Positions 37,623-45,576 of a stretch of DNA of 64,000 nt are shown piece after piece. The stretch is from Phycisphaerae bacterium (GTDB lineage: Bacteria; Planctomycetota; Phycisphaerae; UBA1845): the NCBI GenBank assembly GCA_029260235.1, contig JAJDDP010000102.1:1-64000 (forward strand), written 5' to 3'. A model generated the notes under the pieces. The model was not told the origin of the DNA, made no database searches, and worked only from the letters and a program-made list of their open reading frames with translations. A program made the position numbers and the translations under genes. Numbering within the stretch: the stretch's first letter is position 1; each line of letters opens with the position of its first letter.

Positions 37623-38462
37623 TCAGGACGAACGCAACGTGACCAGTACCACCAAGCCCGCCAACCAACAGTAGTAGCAGAAGTGGTGAAGTTTCGCCCG
37701 CCTGACCGCAGACACCAGCACACGCAGCGCAACATAGCCACTGCAAAGGGAAACAATCGTGCCAACCACGATCGGTCCAACCTGCAAAGTGCTGAATTGT
37801 TCGGGCGACATGTCCAGCACATCCTTGGCTTTGATCAGCGATGCGCCGCAGATGGCCGGCGCAAAAATGAAAAAACTAAACTCCCCGGCCCAGCGTCGTC
37901 GCAGCCCTAGCATCAAGGCGACAGAAATCGTCGAACCGCTACGAGAGATGCCCGGCAGAATGGCCACTGCCTGGGCTAGGCCCACCAGAACCGCCCTGCC
38001 CACCCCGAACTGCTTCCACCCGCGATTGGGCTTGGGCACCTTGCCGCTGATGAACAGCAGCGTCCCGGTCGTCATCAGGGCAATGCCGATGCCCAAAGGG
38101 TTCCCAAAGGCAGCCTCAACCTTATCTTGAAAGGCCAAGCCAACAACACCGACTGGGATGGTGGCTAAGATACCCTTGCCAAGCAATGACCAGGCATGGC
38201 GTCGCCCCGAATAATCCGACGAGGTTTCCTTGAACAATCGTCGGAGGAACAAGCGGGAAGAACCAAAGAACACCAGCGCTACTGCGACCAAGGTGCCGAC
38301 GTGGGTGGAAACGTTGAAGACCAGCATGGACTGCGAATCTGATTCCAAATCCATGAATTGTTGCACGACGGCTAAGTGCCCGCTGCTCGAAATGGGGAGA
38401 AACTCTGCGATCCCCTGAACAAGGCCCAGAATGATCGCCTGAAGATAGGTCAATTCATTCAT
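37623..38462 (-). CDS. uppP: undecaprenyl-diphosphatase
   Basis: A 279-residue polytopic enzyme recycling undecaprenyl pyrophosphate for cell-wall and glycan synthesis. The active-site blocks EFLPISSSGHL near the start and PGISRSGSTI in the middle are both intact. About eight membrane helices. The ATG is one base after the pgsA stop, so translation is probably coupled. Confidence 0.95.
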   Translation of the reverse strand: MNELTYLQAIILGLVQGIAEFLPISSSGHLAVVQQFMDLESDSQSMLVFNVSTHVGTLVAVALVFFGSSRLFLRRLFKETSSDYSGRRHAWSLLGKGILATIPVGVVGLAFQDKVEAAFGNPLGIGIALMTTGTLLFISGKVPKPNRGWKQFGVGRAVLVGLAQAVAILPGISRSGSTISVALMLGLRRRWAGEFSFFIFAPAICGASLIKAKDVLDMSPEQFSTLQVGPIVVGTIVSLCSGYVALRVLVSAVRRAKLHHFCYYCWLAGLVVLVTLRSS

Positions 38463-38463
38463 G

Positions 38464-39072
38464 TCAGCCGGCTTCAGCCAGGATGTCTTTGGAGCGGATC
38501 AAATACTGAACGACTGAGAGCAGGGTAACGCCGATGGTCAGCCAGACCATGGCGTGCATGATAACCCAAGCGGCAGAATCGGGACTGCCCGGATCAGCGT
38601 GGGCGACGACGCAGATGACAACGGCGGCGGTCACGCTCTGAACGATCATCTTGATCTTGCCGGAGAACACAGCGGCATAGGCTCGACCCCGCCCTTCTGA
38701 GTAACCGCGCAAGCCGGTAACCAACAACTCACGCCCCAGAATGAGCACCACCATCCAAGCCTGCACGCCCGTCACATTTACGCCCTCGGCATCAACGAAC
38801 ACCGAGGAAGAGAAAAAGGTGTACACGCCACAGATCAAGATCTTATCAACCAATGGATCGAGGACCCGACCAAAGGCAGTCACTTGGTTGTTCTTTCGGG
38901 CAAGGTGTCCATCGAGCGCATCAGAAGCGGCCGCTACAATAAAGAGCGCCAGGCTCACATCCAATAGCGTCGTGCTTGGAGATTTCTGGTCGTGCAGGGA
39001 GAGCAACACAAAGAACACGATGGCCAGGAAGAGTCGCCCGATGGTAATCTTGTTCGGAAGATTGATCCGCAT
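38464..39072 (-). CDS. pgsA: CDP-diacylglycerol-glycerol-3-phosphate 3-phosphatidyltransferase
   Basis: The CDP-alcohol phosphatidyltransferase motif DG-x2-AR-x8-G-x3-D-x3-D is complete in DGHLARKNNQVTAFGRVLDPLVDK. With about six membrane helices and the N-terminal LPNKITIGRL typical of PgsA, it makes phosphatidylglycerophosphate in the inner membrane. The start ATG lies two bases after the rimO stop. Confidence 0.93.
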   Translation of the reverse strand: MRINLPNKITIGRLFLAIVFFVLLSLHDQKSPSTTLLDVSLALFIVAAASDALDGHLARKNNQVTAFGRVLDPLVDKILICGVYTFFSSSVFVDAEGVNVTGVQAWMVVLILGRELLVTGLRGYSEGRGRAYAAVFSGKIKMIVQSVTAAVVICVVAHADPGSPDSAAWVIMHAMVWLTIGVTLLSVVQYLIRSKDILAEAG

Positions 39073-39074
39073 GG

Positions 39075-40481
39075 TCAGGAAATCACCGGGAGATTGATAC
39101 TCACGGGCTTGGCCACCAAATCGTAACCTTCGCGCGAAGTACAGCGTACTTTGACGAATCGGCCAATGTTGGCCACGTCTGCATCGGCTGGAATGCGATC
39201 AGTGGATCCTGCGTCAATCCAAGTCAAGCTATCGACTTGTGGAGCCTGCCCGGCGTGTCGAGAAGGGATCAAACCGTCTTCAGCCGAGCCTTCGATGAGC
39301 ACTGAGAACTCCTGGCCTATCCTCCGGTCAGCCAACTTGAAAGCGACCTCTTGCTGGGCAAGCATCAGTTCGTTCACCCGCTCTTCCTTGACTTCTTCTG
39401 AGAGCTGATCCTTCATCCGCCCCGCGGGCGTGTCTGGCTCTTGGGAATAGGCGAAGACGCCCAGCGCGTCAAACTCAAATGTCTTGACGAATGCAAGCAG
39501 CTCCTCGAATTCCTTCTCGGTTTCACCTGGGAAGCCCGCAATCATGGTGGTCCGCAGAGCTACGCCAGGAATGCGCCGGCGAATTTTTTGGAGCAACGCC
39601 TCTGTGGCCTGGCGATTCACCCTGCGATACATTCGCTTGAGAACACCGTCGCTGATGTGCTGGAGCGGCATGTCGATGTACTTGACCACGCGATCGCACT
39701 CAGCCACCGCATCGATGATTTCGTCGGTCATCACCGATGGGTAGACGTACATCAGCCTCAACCAGCCAAGTCCGTCCACCTCGGAGTTTAGGCGGCGCAA
39801 GATGTGGGCCAATCTCTGCCCGCCGTCGATGTCCAGTCCGTAACTGGTTGTGTCTTGGCCGATGAGGCTTATCTCGACCACACCGTCGCCAACCAACTCG
39901 CGGGCCTCAGCCACAATTCCGTCGGCGGATTTGCTGTGCATGGGACCGCGAATCGAGGGGATGGTGCAGAAAGTGCATTTCTGGTCACAGCCCTCGCTGA
40001 TTCGTAGATAGGCGTAGTGCTGAGGTGTGATCCGCAACCGGGCTGTGTCGTCATCCTGTCGCGGATAATACTCGCCCAAGAACTGATCAACCTTTGCCGC
40101 CCGCTTCTTGCGGCCCTTGCTCGCTCCAGCCAGGACCGCGTTGACTACATCGTCGCGATTATTGACCCCAACGAGTGCGTCGATACCCGGGGCTATGCCC
40201 AACAACGATTCGCCATCCCGCTGGACGAGACAGCCAGTCACCACGATGCGCTTGAGGCGCCCGTCCTTCTTCCTCTCAGCTACTTGATTGATGATCTCGA
40301 CGGCTTCGTCGCGCGAAGCTGCCAGAAAACCACAGGTATTGATCACGACCACTTCGGCATCGGCTTCGTCGGCGGTGATGTGGTAGCCAGCCTCGACCAG
40401 TTGGCCCAGCATTTTTTCGGAATCCACCAGATTTTTGGCGCATCCCAATGAAACAAATGACACTCGCTTCGGTTGACTCAT
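39075..40481 (-). CDS. rimO: ribosomal protein S12 methylthiotransferase
   Basis: A radical SAM methylthiotransferase with three parts. The UPF0004 domain has SLGCAKNLVDSEKM, NTCGFL and GCLVQR with three cluster cysteines. The radical SAM domain has EGCDQKCTFCTIPSIRG. A C-terminal TRAM domain completes it. RimO adds a methylthio group to an Asp of ribosomal protein S12. The ATG at 40481 follows GGAG by five bases. It heads the rimO-pgsA-uppP-mpo1 operon, and its start faces away from the deiodinase-like gene. Confidence 0.95.
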   Translation of the reverse strand: MSQPKRVSFVSLGCAKNLVDSEKMLGQLVEAGYHITADEADAEVVVINTCGFLAASRDEAVEIINQVAERKKDGRLKRIVVTGCLVQRDGESLLGIAPGIDALVGVNNRDDVVNAVLAGASKGRKKRAAKVDQFLGEYYPRQDDDTARLRITPQHYAYLRISEGCDQKCTFCTIPSIRGPMHSKSADGIVAEARELVGDGVVEISLIGQDTTSYGLDIDGGQRLAHILRRLNSEVDGLGWLRLMYVYPSVMTDEIIDAVAECDRVVKYIDMPLQHISDGVLKRMYRRVNRQATEALLQKIRRRIPGVALRTTMIAGFPGETEKEFEELLAFVKTFEFDALGVFAYSQEPDTPAGRMKDQLSEEVKEERVNELMLAQQEVAFKLADRRIGQEFSVLIEGSAEDGLIPSRHAGQAPQVDSLTWIDAGSTDRIPADADVANIGRFVKVRCTSREGYDLVAKPVSINLPVIS

Positions 40482-40770
40482 GCCTACTCCGGCCAAAAAC
40501 CTAACCTACTGAAATAGCAGACCTTAACTCACGATTCCGGTGGCCTCCCCAACGGCAGTCCACAGGCGTCCAGTGCCGCCTGGCCACCCCGAGCATTGTA
40601 CAAGGCAGGATTTTTCGCACCACCCTGTGCCGATCATGAAAATCAGGAGAATAAGACCTAGGCCTGATCGTTTTGCAAGCAGGCGAGCTGCGTGTAAAAC
40701 GACCTCGCGTTTTCAGGTCCAGGCCTGTGCGACTCTCCCGGATTACCAGCATCTGCAAGAAGGAGAACTC
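40482..40770. promoter_or_regulatory. divergent intergenic region between rimO and the deiodinase-like gene
   Basis: About 290 bases with no gene; it should hold both promoters. An AAGGAG lies about five bases before the ATG at 40771. Confidence 0.4.
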
Positions 40771-41514
40771 ATGCCAATCTACCGGATCCTACAGTTCAGT
40801 TGTATCGTTTTGCTGGTGACCGGCACGCTTGCCCAAGCAGGCCCTGGGCAACGCGGCGGAAGCGGCGACCGGAGTAGAGAAGGGAAAAGGCGTCAGCGTG
40901 ATGACAACGCCCTGAAGATTGGGGATGCGGCTCCGGCGCTCAGGCTCAAGACCTTGGACGGGCAGAAAAAGGTTTCAGTGTTAGCGGCGGAGGCTAGGAA
41001 GCCAGTCATCCTGTTCTTCGGCAGCTACACATGACCGCCCTTCTTGCGCCAGGTTGGCGCCTTAGAGAGCACCTATCAGAATTACAAGGACATCGCGGAT
41101 TTCTACATTGTCTACATCCACGAAGCCCACGCCGCCGACGGCAAGCGTCCCACAGACTTCGCCAAGGAAAAAGGGATCACCGAACCAGCCACCTTCGATC
41201 AGCGCTGCACGGTCGCCACCCGGCTGATCGAGGAAAAGAAGCTGACCATTCCCTGCCTGATCGATGGGATGGATAACGCCGTGGCGGATGCTTACCACGC
41301 CCATCCCGATCGCGTTTTCTTGATCCGCACCGACGGCAAGCTCGGCATGGCTGGGAACCGTGGCCCCCGCGGATTCAAACCCGCTTTGGACAAGGTGGCC
41401 GACTGGCTGGCTGAGTACAAGAAGACGGGAACTGAACCGCCTCTGGCCTTCGGCATCCTGGAGAAACCATCCAAGAAGAGGTCCAATCGACGGTCATCCT
41501 CAGCCGAACGCTGA
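40771..41514 (+). CDS. deiodinase-like secreted selenoprotein (in-frame UGA = selenocysteine)
   Basis: The frame from the ATG at 40771 (GGAG just upstream) meets TGA at 41032-41034 and continues without shift to 41514. The codon lies in FFGSYT-U-PPF, the active-site motif of iodothyronine deiodinases, where U is selenocysteine. The conserved family blocks follow in order: DFYIVYIHEAHAADG, then IPCLIDGMDNAVADAY, PDRVFLI, and NRGPRGFKP. Read through, the protein is 247 residues with Sec88. A signal peptide (RILQFSCIVLLVTGTLAQA) and basic linker precede the thioredoxin-like fold, so it should be exported. Vertebrate deiodinases remove iodine from thyroid hormones; bacterial relatives have no settled substrate. 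A hairpin follows the UGA. A broken gene is the alternative, but the intact downstream family blocks argue against it. Confidence 0.9.
41046..41060 (+). promoter_or_regulatory. candidate bacterial SECIS hairpin for the deiodinase-like gene
   Basis: A perfect 6-base stem (41046-41051 with 41055-41060) with a GGT loop, or five pairs with an AGGTT loop, begins 11 bases after the UGA. The first loop guanine is about 17 bases from the UGA, within the usual 16-37 range for bacterial SECIS elements. It lies inside the coding frame, as expected in bacteria. Confidence 0.65.
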
Positions 41515-41654
41515 CTGCGCAACCAGATCGTTCGGTTCTCTGTTGTGGCGATTTGGAGATTTTGTTGATGGACTCGGAGTTGCCCGTTTGTTCCCCTCCA
41601 CGAGCGAACCCAGGAATTGCTTGTCAGCGCCCTCGGCGGAAAGTAGCAACTCCC

Positions 41655-42221
41655 CTACTCTTCGACATAGGCGTCAAGCCTGACACCTAGCGCGTCTGCG
41701 ATTCGATTGACGTAGGCGAAGTAGGCAATCACCAACACCGCGTCGAGGATGGCCCGGTCCAGGAGACCGACTTCACGGAGCGGGTTCAGATCAGCCTCGG
41801 TCATTTGATCAGGCGTGCGGGTTAGCTTGGCTGCGTAGTCGAGCAATGCCCGTTCGCGCGGTTCAAGCGGAGCAGCCGCGTAGTCGTTCGCGAGCTGGGT
41901 CACGAACTCTGGCTGACGAGTGCGTTTGGTTAGTCGGGCCAGACCGGCCGAGTGATGCTTCAGTCAGTAATGACAGCCGTTGATGGCTGAAACTACGACT
42001 GCGATCATCTCTCGCTCAGGGCGAGTCAGCCCGCTCCGGCCGAGCATGGTTGTCCGGTACATCTGAACGTGATCGCGTAATGATTCAGGATGCAGGCTGT
42101 GGATCTTGAGGATGTTGTCCACCACGCCCCCCGCCGGGTCGGTGTTGGCTGCGTACAGCTCAGCCAGCGCGCCCTCAGCTTCATCCTCAGGGATAGTCTC
42201 GATCCAGGCGTCTCGGTTCAT
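41655..42221 (-). CDS. AhpD-like peroxidase-related selenoprotein with CxxU motif
   Basis: The frame from the ATG at 42221 meets TGA at 41966-41964 and continues in the same frame to 41655, giving 188 residues with Sec86. The joined sequence reads INGCHY-U-LKHH, in which the second cysteine of the CxxC...H motif of carboxymuconolactone-decarboxylase/AhpD-type proteins is Sec (Cys83, Sec86). The two halves match the start (AELYA, ILKIHSLHPESLRDH, LTRPEREMIAVVVSA) and the end (PRERALLDYAAKLTRTPDQMTEAD, VNRIADALGV) of peroxidase-related AhpD-like proteins of this length. It should be a cytoplasmic thiol/selenol peroxidase or reductase. It starts 21 bases after the iodotyrosine-deiodinase-like gene, so the two probably share a message. 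Confidence 0.88.
41934..41951 (-). promoter_or_regulatory. candidate bacterial SECIS hairpin for the AhpD-like gene
   Basis: On the minus strand a 6-base stem with one bulged C and a GGTCT loop starts 12 bases after the UGA; the loop begins 18 bases from it. The GGTCT loop resembles the AGGUCU apical loop of the E. coli formate dehydrogenase SECIS, which also has a bulged base in its stem. Structure was judged by eye only. Confidence 0.65.
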
Positions 42222-42242
42222 CGGCGTTTTAATCCCTCGGCA

Positions 42243-42920
42243 TCAAGACTTGTTCCATTGCAGCGCGTCCTTCAAGGGCTTCTTGACCAGGTCCGGCACG
42301 GTGCAATCTTCTGCTGGGTAACCCACCGGAATTAGCAGGTAGGGTTTTTCGTTGACTGGGCGCCCCAGGATCGTCTGAAGAAACGTCATCGGACTTGGCG
42401 TGTGGGTCAACGTGGCTAAGCCTACCTGGTGACAGGCGTTGAGAAACATGCCAGCCGCAATGCCGGTTGATTCGGACGGGTAGTAATTGACCTGCTTTGC
42501 CCCATCGTGAGTCTCCCAATCGATGCGAAAAATGACCACCAGCCAAGGCACGATTTCCAGATAGGGTTTCTCTGGGCCAGTACCGATCGGCTCCAAGGCG
42601 TCCAGCCACGCTTGGGGCATGCGGTGACCGTAGCTCAATCTTTCCTCTTCCTCTGCCGCGAGCCTAACTTCGCGCTTCAGCGTCTCGTCGTCCACAGCGA
42701 CGAAGCGCCAAGGTTTCCGATTCGCCCCGCTGGGGGCTGTGTGTGCCACCGCCAAGAGCGTCTCGATCAGTTGCCTGGAAACCGGCTTCGGCGAGAAATA
42801 GCGGCAACTTCGCCGCTGGGACATGTCGCTCAACAGATCGTCCGCCCGTTTCTGCATCCATTCCGGGTCGGGCAAAGTCGGGCGATACGGAATCATTTTG
42901 GCAGGCACGGCAACACTCAT
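42243..42920 (-). CDS. iodotyrosine-deiodinase-like flavin reductase
   Basis: A 225-residue nitroreductase-fold protein. FMN-binding parts are RRSCRYFS, HTAPSGANRKPW and LGRPVNEKPYLLIPVGYPAEDCTVPDL. The active-site lid EEEERLSYGHRM...GPEKPYL keeps Glu93, Tyr97 and Lys118 at the same spacing (4 and 21 residues) as human IYD Glu157, Tyr161 and Lys182, which hold the amino acid part of iodotyrosine. General nitroreductases lack this triad. It is therefore expected to reduce halotyrosines with FMN in the cytoplasm, releasing halide. The ATG at 42920 is uncertain; a second ATG lies eight codons downstream. It is the first gene of a probable two-gene operon with the AhpD-like selenoprotein. Confidence 0.88.
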   Translation of the reverse strand: MSVAVPAKMIPYRPTLPDPEWMQKRADDLLSDMSQRRSCRYFSPKPVSRQLIETLLAVAHTAPSGANRKPWRFVAVDDETLKREVRLAAEEEERLSYGHRMPQAWLDALEPIGTGPEKPYLEIVPWLVVIFRIDWETHDGAKQVNYYPSESTGIAAGMFLNACHQVGLATLTHTPSPMTFLQTILGRPVNEKPYLLIPVGYPAEDCTVPDLVKKPLKDALQWNKS

Positions 42921-43062
42921 TCCCGGTCATGAGGAGAAGAACTGCCCGGCGGCACCCTGGCCGACCGGGCTATTTGAGGGTAACTCTACTTGTTCTTGCT
43001 AGATCCGCAACAAGGCGGAAACCATCGGATCGATGCGTGTTTCATCAGCAGGCGGCGATTGG

Positions 43063-43281
43063 CTAGTCGTCGATTCGTTCGGGCTTGAATGGCTCGGCGT
43101 CACTCAGATCCACGATCTCCGCCTTGCCCGTTACGGTGTCAACAAGATAGACGGTGCCCTCATGCGAAACCGCTTGTTTGGAGGGGGTGAATTCATTGTC
43201 GTGTACCGAGGCGGCAATGCAGCCGGAAAACGGCACGACGGCAACCAACGTCAAGACGAACCACAACGCTCGCTTCATCAT
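43063..43281 (-). CDS. small lipoprotein
   Basis: A 72-residue product with a signal peptide and lipobox PFSGC, then a short charged domain (GTVYLVDTVTGKAEIVDLSD). AGGAG lies five bases before the ATG. It lies about 140 bases upstream of the iodotyrosine-deiodinase-like gene on the same strand and might belong to the same unit. No family recognised. Confidence 0.7.
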   Translation of the reverse strand: MMKRALWFVLTLVAVVPFSGCIAASVHDNEFTPSKQAVSHEGTVYLVDTVTGKAEIVDLSDAEPFKPERIDD

Positions 43282-43494
43282 TGTTTCTCCTAATGGATTG
43301 GGGGTTGAGAAATCATGTCCGACTCGCCGAATGCCTACGAAGCATCCTCACCACGGATGGACAATCTGAACGAACATCGGTTAGACCGTTCGGGTTGAAT
43401 TGCAGGGCGAGGCACCTCAGGACCCGGATGTAAGATACTGTCGAGCGTGAGGAAACCGAAGCGTTGGGAACATCGTCAACTTCGAGCCAGCGGG

Positions 43495-44223
43495 CTATTG
43501 TGAATCTCCTCCAGCGGAATGATCAGCCCTGCGTTGATCCTGATCGGCTTGAAGATGCCCATCCCAACCCAGCAACTCTCGCGGATTGTGGTATGGACTG
43601 TCCTCGAAGCGGCGAACGAATCTGCTATCGCCGAGCAAGACGACGCCGATGGTCCGGAGCAAGATGCCGATGTCCATCCAAAATCCGCAATAGGCGATGT
43701 AGTGAACATCGTAGCGAATTCGCTCGTTCCAGTTAATGGCGGTCGAACCACTCACCTGCGCTAGGCCAGTCAGCCCGGGGCGAATGGCCAACCGCTGCAG
43801 CTTGAACGCCGTGTATTTGGCCACGTGCTCGGGAAGGTCAGGCCTCGGACCGACCAGAGACATCTCGCCCTTGAGCACGTTGAAAATCTGGGGAAGTTCA
43901 TCGATCTTCACCCTTCGCAAGAACTGGCCCACAGCTGTGATATCTGGATGATCGAGAGGCACAAGCTCGACCGCGTCACTCTTGCGGCCATGATGCATAG
44001 TGCGAAACTTGAACGGTCCAAACTCTGCGCCGCCCCGCCCAACGCGGGCGTGTTTGAAGAAGAGAGGCCCTGGGCTGGTTATCTTGATGGCCAAGGCAGC
44101 CGCAAGAAGAATCGGAGAACAGATGACGATCAGCAGCAAGGAGGCGAAAAGATCAAAAACGCGCTTCGCTCCTGCCGCCCATACCGTTGGGGACATCTTC
44201 GGTTGGCCGACCTCAATTTCCAT
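43495..44223 (-). CDS. bacterial sugar transferase (undecaprenyl-phosphate glycosyl-1-phosphate transferase)
   Basis: A 242-residue initiating glycosyltransferase of the WbaP/PglC type. One membrane helix (about 22-45) follows RVFDLFASLL. The catalytic core has FKFRTMHHG, RRVKIDELPQIFNVLKGEMSLVGPRPDLP and RPGLTGLAQVSG. It starts surface-polysaccharide units on undecaprenyl phosphate. The last 30 residues (RELLGWDGHLQADQDQRRA) are a variable tail. The start ATG follows the stop of the DUF423 gene with no gap. Confidence 0.92.
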   Translation of the reverse strand: MEIEVGQPKMSPTVWAAGAKRVFDLFASLLLIVICSPILLAAALAIKITSPGPLFFKHARVGRGGAEFGPFKFRTMHHGRKSDAVELVPLDHPDITAVGQFLRRVKIDELPQIFNVLKGEMSLVGPRPDLPEHVAKYTAFKLQRLAIRPGLTGLAQVSGSTAINWNERIRYDVHYIAYCGFWMDIGILLRTIGVVLLGDSRFVRRFEDSPYHNPRELLGWDGHLQADQDQRRADHSAGGDSQ

Positions 44224-44616
44224 TTACTGCCCACTATTAGATTGAGCCGGCATCCGAATGGCTGCGGCGATCAAACAAGCCCAGCCAGCCAACAAAGCCA
44301 ATCCGCCGATTGGAGTGATCATCCCCCACGAGCGGTTTCCACTCAAGACCAAGATGTACAGGCTGCCGGAAAACACGACGATGCCAACAAGAAACGAGAT
44401 CCCCGCCCACCGCAGTTGGGGAGATGGGAATCTTGCTGCAAGACAAGCCACGGCTAGTAGTGCCAACGCGTGGTACATCTGATAACGGGCACCGGTTTCA
44501 AAGATAGCCATGTCCTGGGGGCTTAGAGTTTCCTTCAGTCCATGAGCCCCAAACGCGCCGGCTGCGACCGAGACGAATCCGTTCACCGCGGCGATGATCA
44601 GCCACTTGCGCACCAC
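44224..44616 (-). CDS. DUF423 membrane protein
   Basis: A 130-residue four-helix membrane protein with the DUF423 pattern: GAFGAHGLK near the start, FETGARYQMYHALALLA, and GSLYILVLSGNRSWGMITPIGGLALLAGW. Function unknown in bacteria. The GTG at 44616 lies seven bases after GGAGG. The stop abuts the ATG of the sugar transferase. Confidence 0.88.
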   Translation of the reverse strand: MVRKWLIIAAVNGFVSVAAGAFGAHGLKETLSPQDMAIFETGARYQMYHALALLAVACLAARFPSPQLRWAGISFLVGIVVFSGSLYILVLSGNRSWGMITPIGGLALLAGWACLIAAAIRMPAQSNSGQ

Positions 44617-44646
44617 CGATGATCCTCCATGAGGTTGAGAGGGCTT

Positions 44647-45576
44647 CTAGGAATCGCCCCGGGTCCACGCATTGAGCCGCCGATCGAACGGAATGGCGCT
44701 AATGGCGTAACCCACTGCCCGGTTCAACCAAGCACGTCTAGGTCCATCAGCCAAGTTAAGCAAGGCGCTTAGCATGGTCGCCCCATCGGTGCCGATTTGA
44801 CCGGCGCGGTGTGCGATGAACTGCTCCTGATGGTCGCGCAGAACAAGGGCTAGGTTAAGCGTCTGCTTGTCGTGGTCGATCCACACCATCTTCGGATCAT
44901 TCATGGCTGCCTCTGCAACATCGGCCAGTTGGTGCTCCAACGACTGCCCCTGAAATGCCTGGCGGTATATCGGCGAAGAACCCATCGCAGCATCGCAAAA
45001 GCAAAATTCGATGCGCGCGTCGCATGCAATGCGTGCATTATCTTCGCTCTCAAGCCTTGCAGCTTGGCGAAGGTCGCCCAGTTTGCGGATCTGCCGGTCA
45101 ACCCGAATGCTGTAATCGTGATCTAGCTGCGGACCGCCAACGTCATGCATGGTCTCGGGCACGCCGGCAACCAAGACGGCTTTGAGCACGCCTGCGTTGT
45201 AGGTATTGACGTAATAGGCGGTGCGGTCTAGGTGATTCGCAAAGAGAGCCGGCGCCGACTGCGGGCCAACCGAAGCCACTAAGTCCAAGAATCGATCCAG
45301 CGGCGCAGCATGGTCCGCAAGATGTTCGTAGTCGATCAGCCCATCCTTGACATTCTCCAGCAGCACCGTCGTCCAATCTCGGTAGTCGAAGGTTTCGGAA
45401 ATGGGGGGCAGCGGCGACTGTCGGTCGAACAGATCGGTCTTGGGCACGCACCCCCAACCCAACCCCACAAGAACCCACACTGCCAAAATTGCTTGGCGTA
45501 AAGTCACGCCCTTCTGTCGGGGTCCGCTACGATTCCACATATCAGTCAACCTATTAACAGTCGTCTTGCACTTCAT
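44647..45576 (-). CDS. DUF547 lipoprotein
   Basis: A 309-residue protein with a signal segment ending in LGWGC. The DUF547 domain covers residues 65-290 (DGLIDYEHLADH, DRTAYYVNTYNAGVLKAVLV, KLGDLRQA, ARIACDARIEFCFCDAA). The role of DUF547 is unknown. The ATG at 45576 overlaps the stop of the DUF1015 gene as ATGA, so translation is coupled and this start is supported. Confidence 0.85.
   Translation of the reverse strand: MKCKTTVNRLTDMWNRSGPRQKGVTLRQAILAVWVLVGLGWGCVPKTDLFDRQSPLPPISETFDYRDWTTVLLENVKDGLIDYEHLADHAAPLDRFLDLVASVGPQSAPALFANHLDRTAYYVNTYNAGVLKAVLVAGVPETMHDVGGPQLDHDYSIRVDRQIRKLGDLRQAARLESEDNARIACDARIEFCFCDAAMGSSPIYRQAFQGQSLEHQLADVAEAAMNDPKMVWIDHDKQTLNLALVLRDHQEQFIAHRAGQIGTDGATMLSALLNLADGPRRAWLNRAVGYAISAIPFDRRLNAWTRGDS

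Noticed and set aside
41032-41034. TGA as a nonsense mutation making a pseudogene of the deiodinase-like gene
   Set aside because: The codon sits exactly at the family selenocysteine position, the frame is intact on both sides and a hairpin follows at SECIS distance.
41964-41966. TGA splitting the AhpD-like region into two genes
   Set aside because: Both halves belong to one family and join in frame, with the TGA at a catalytic cysteine position.
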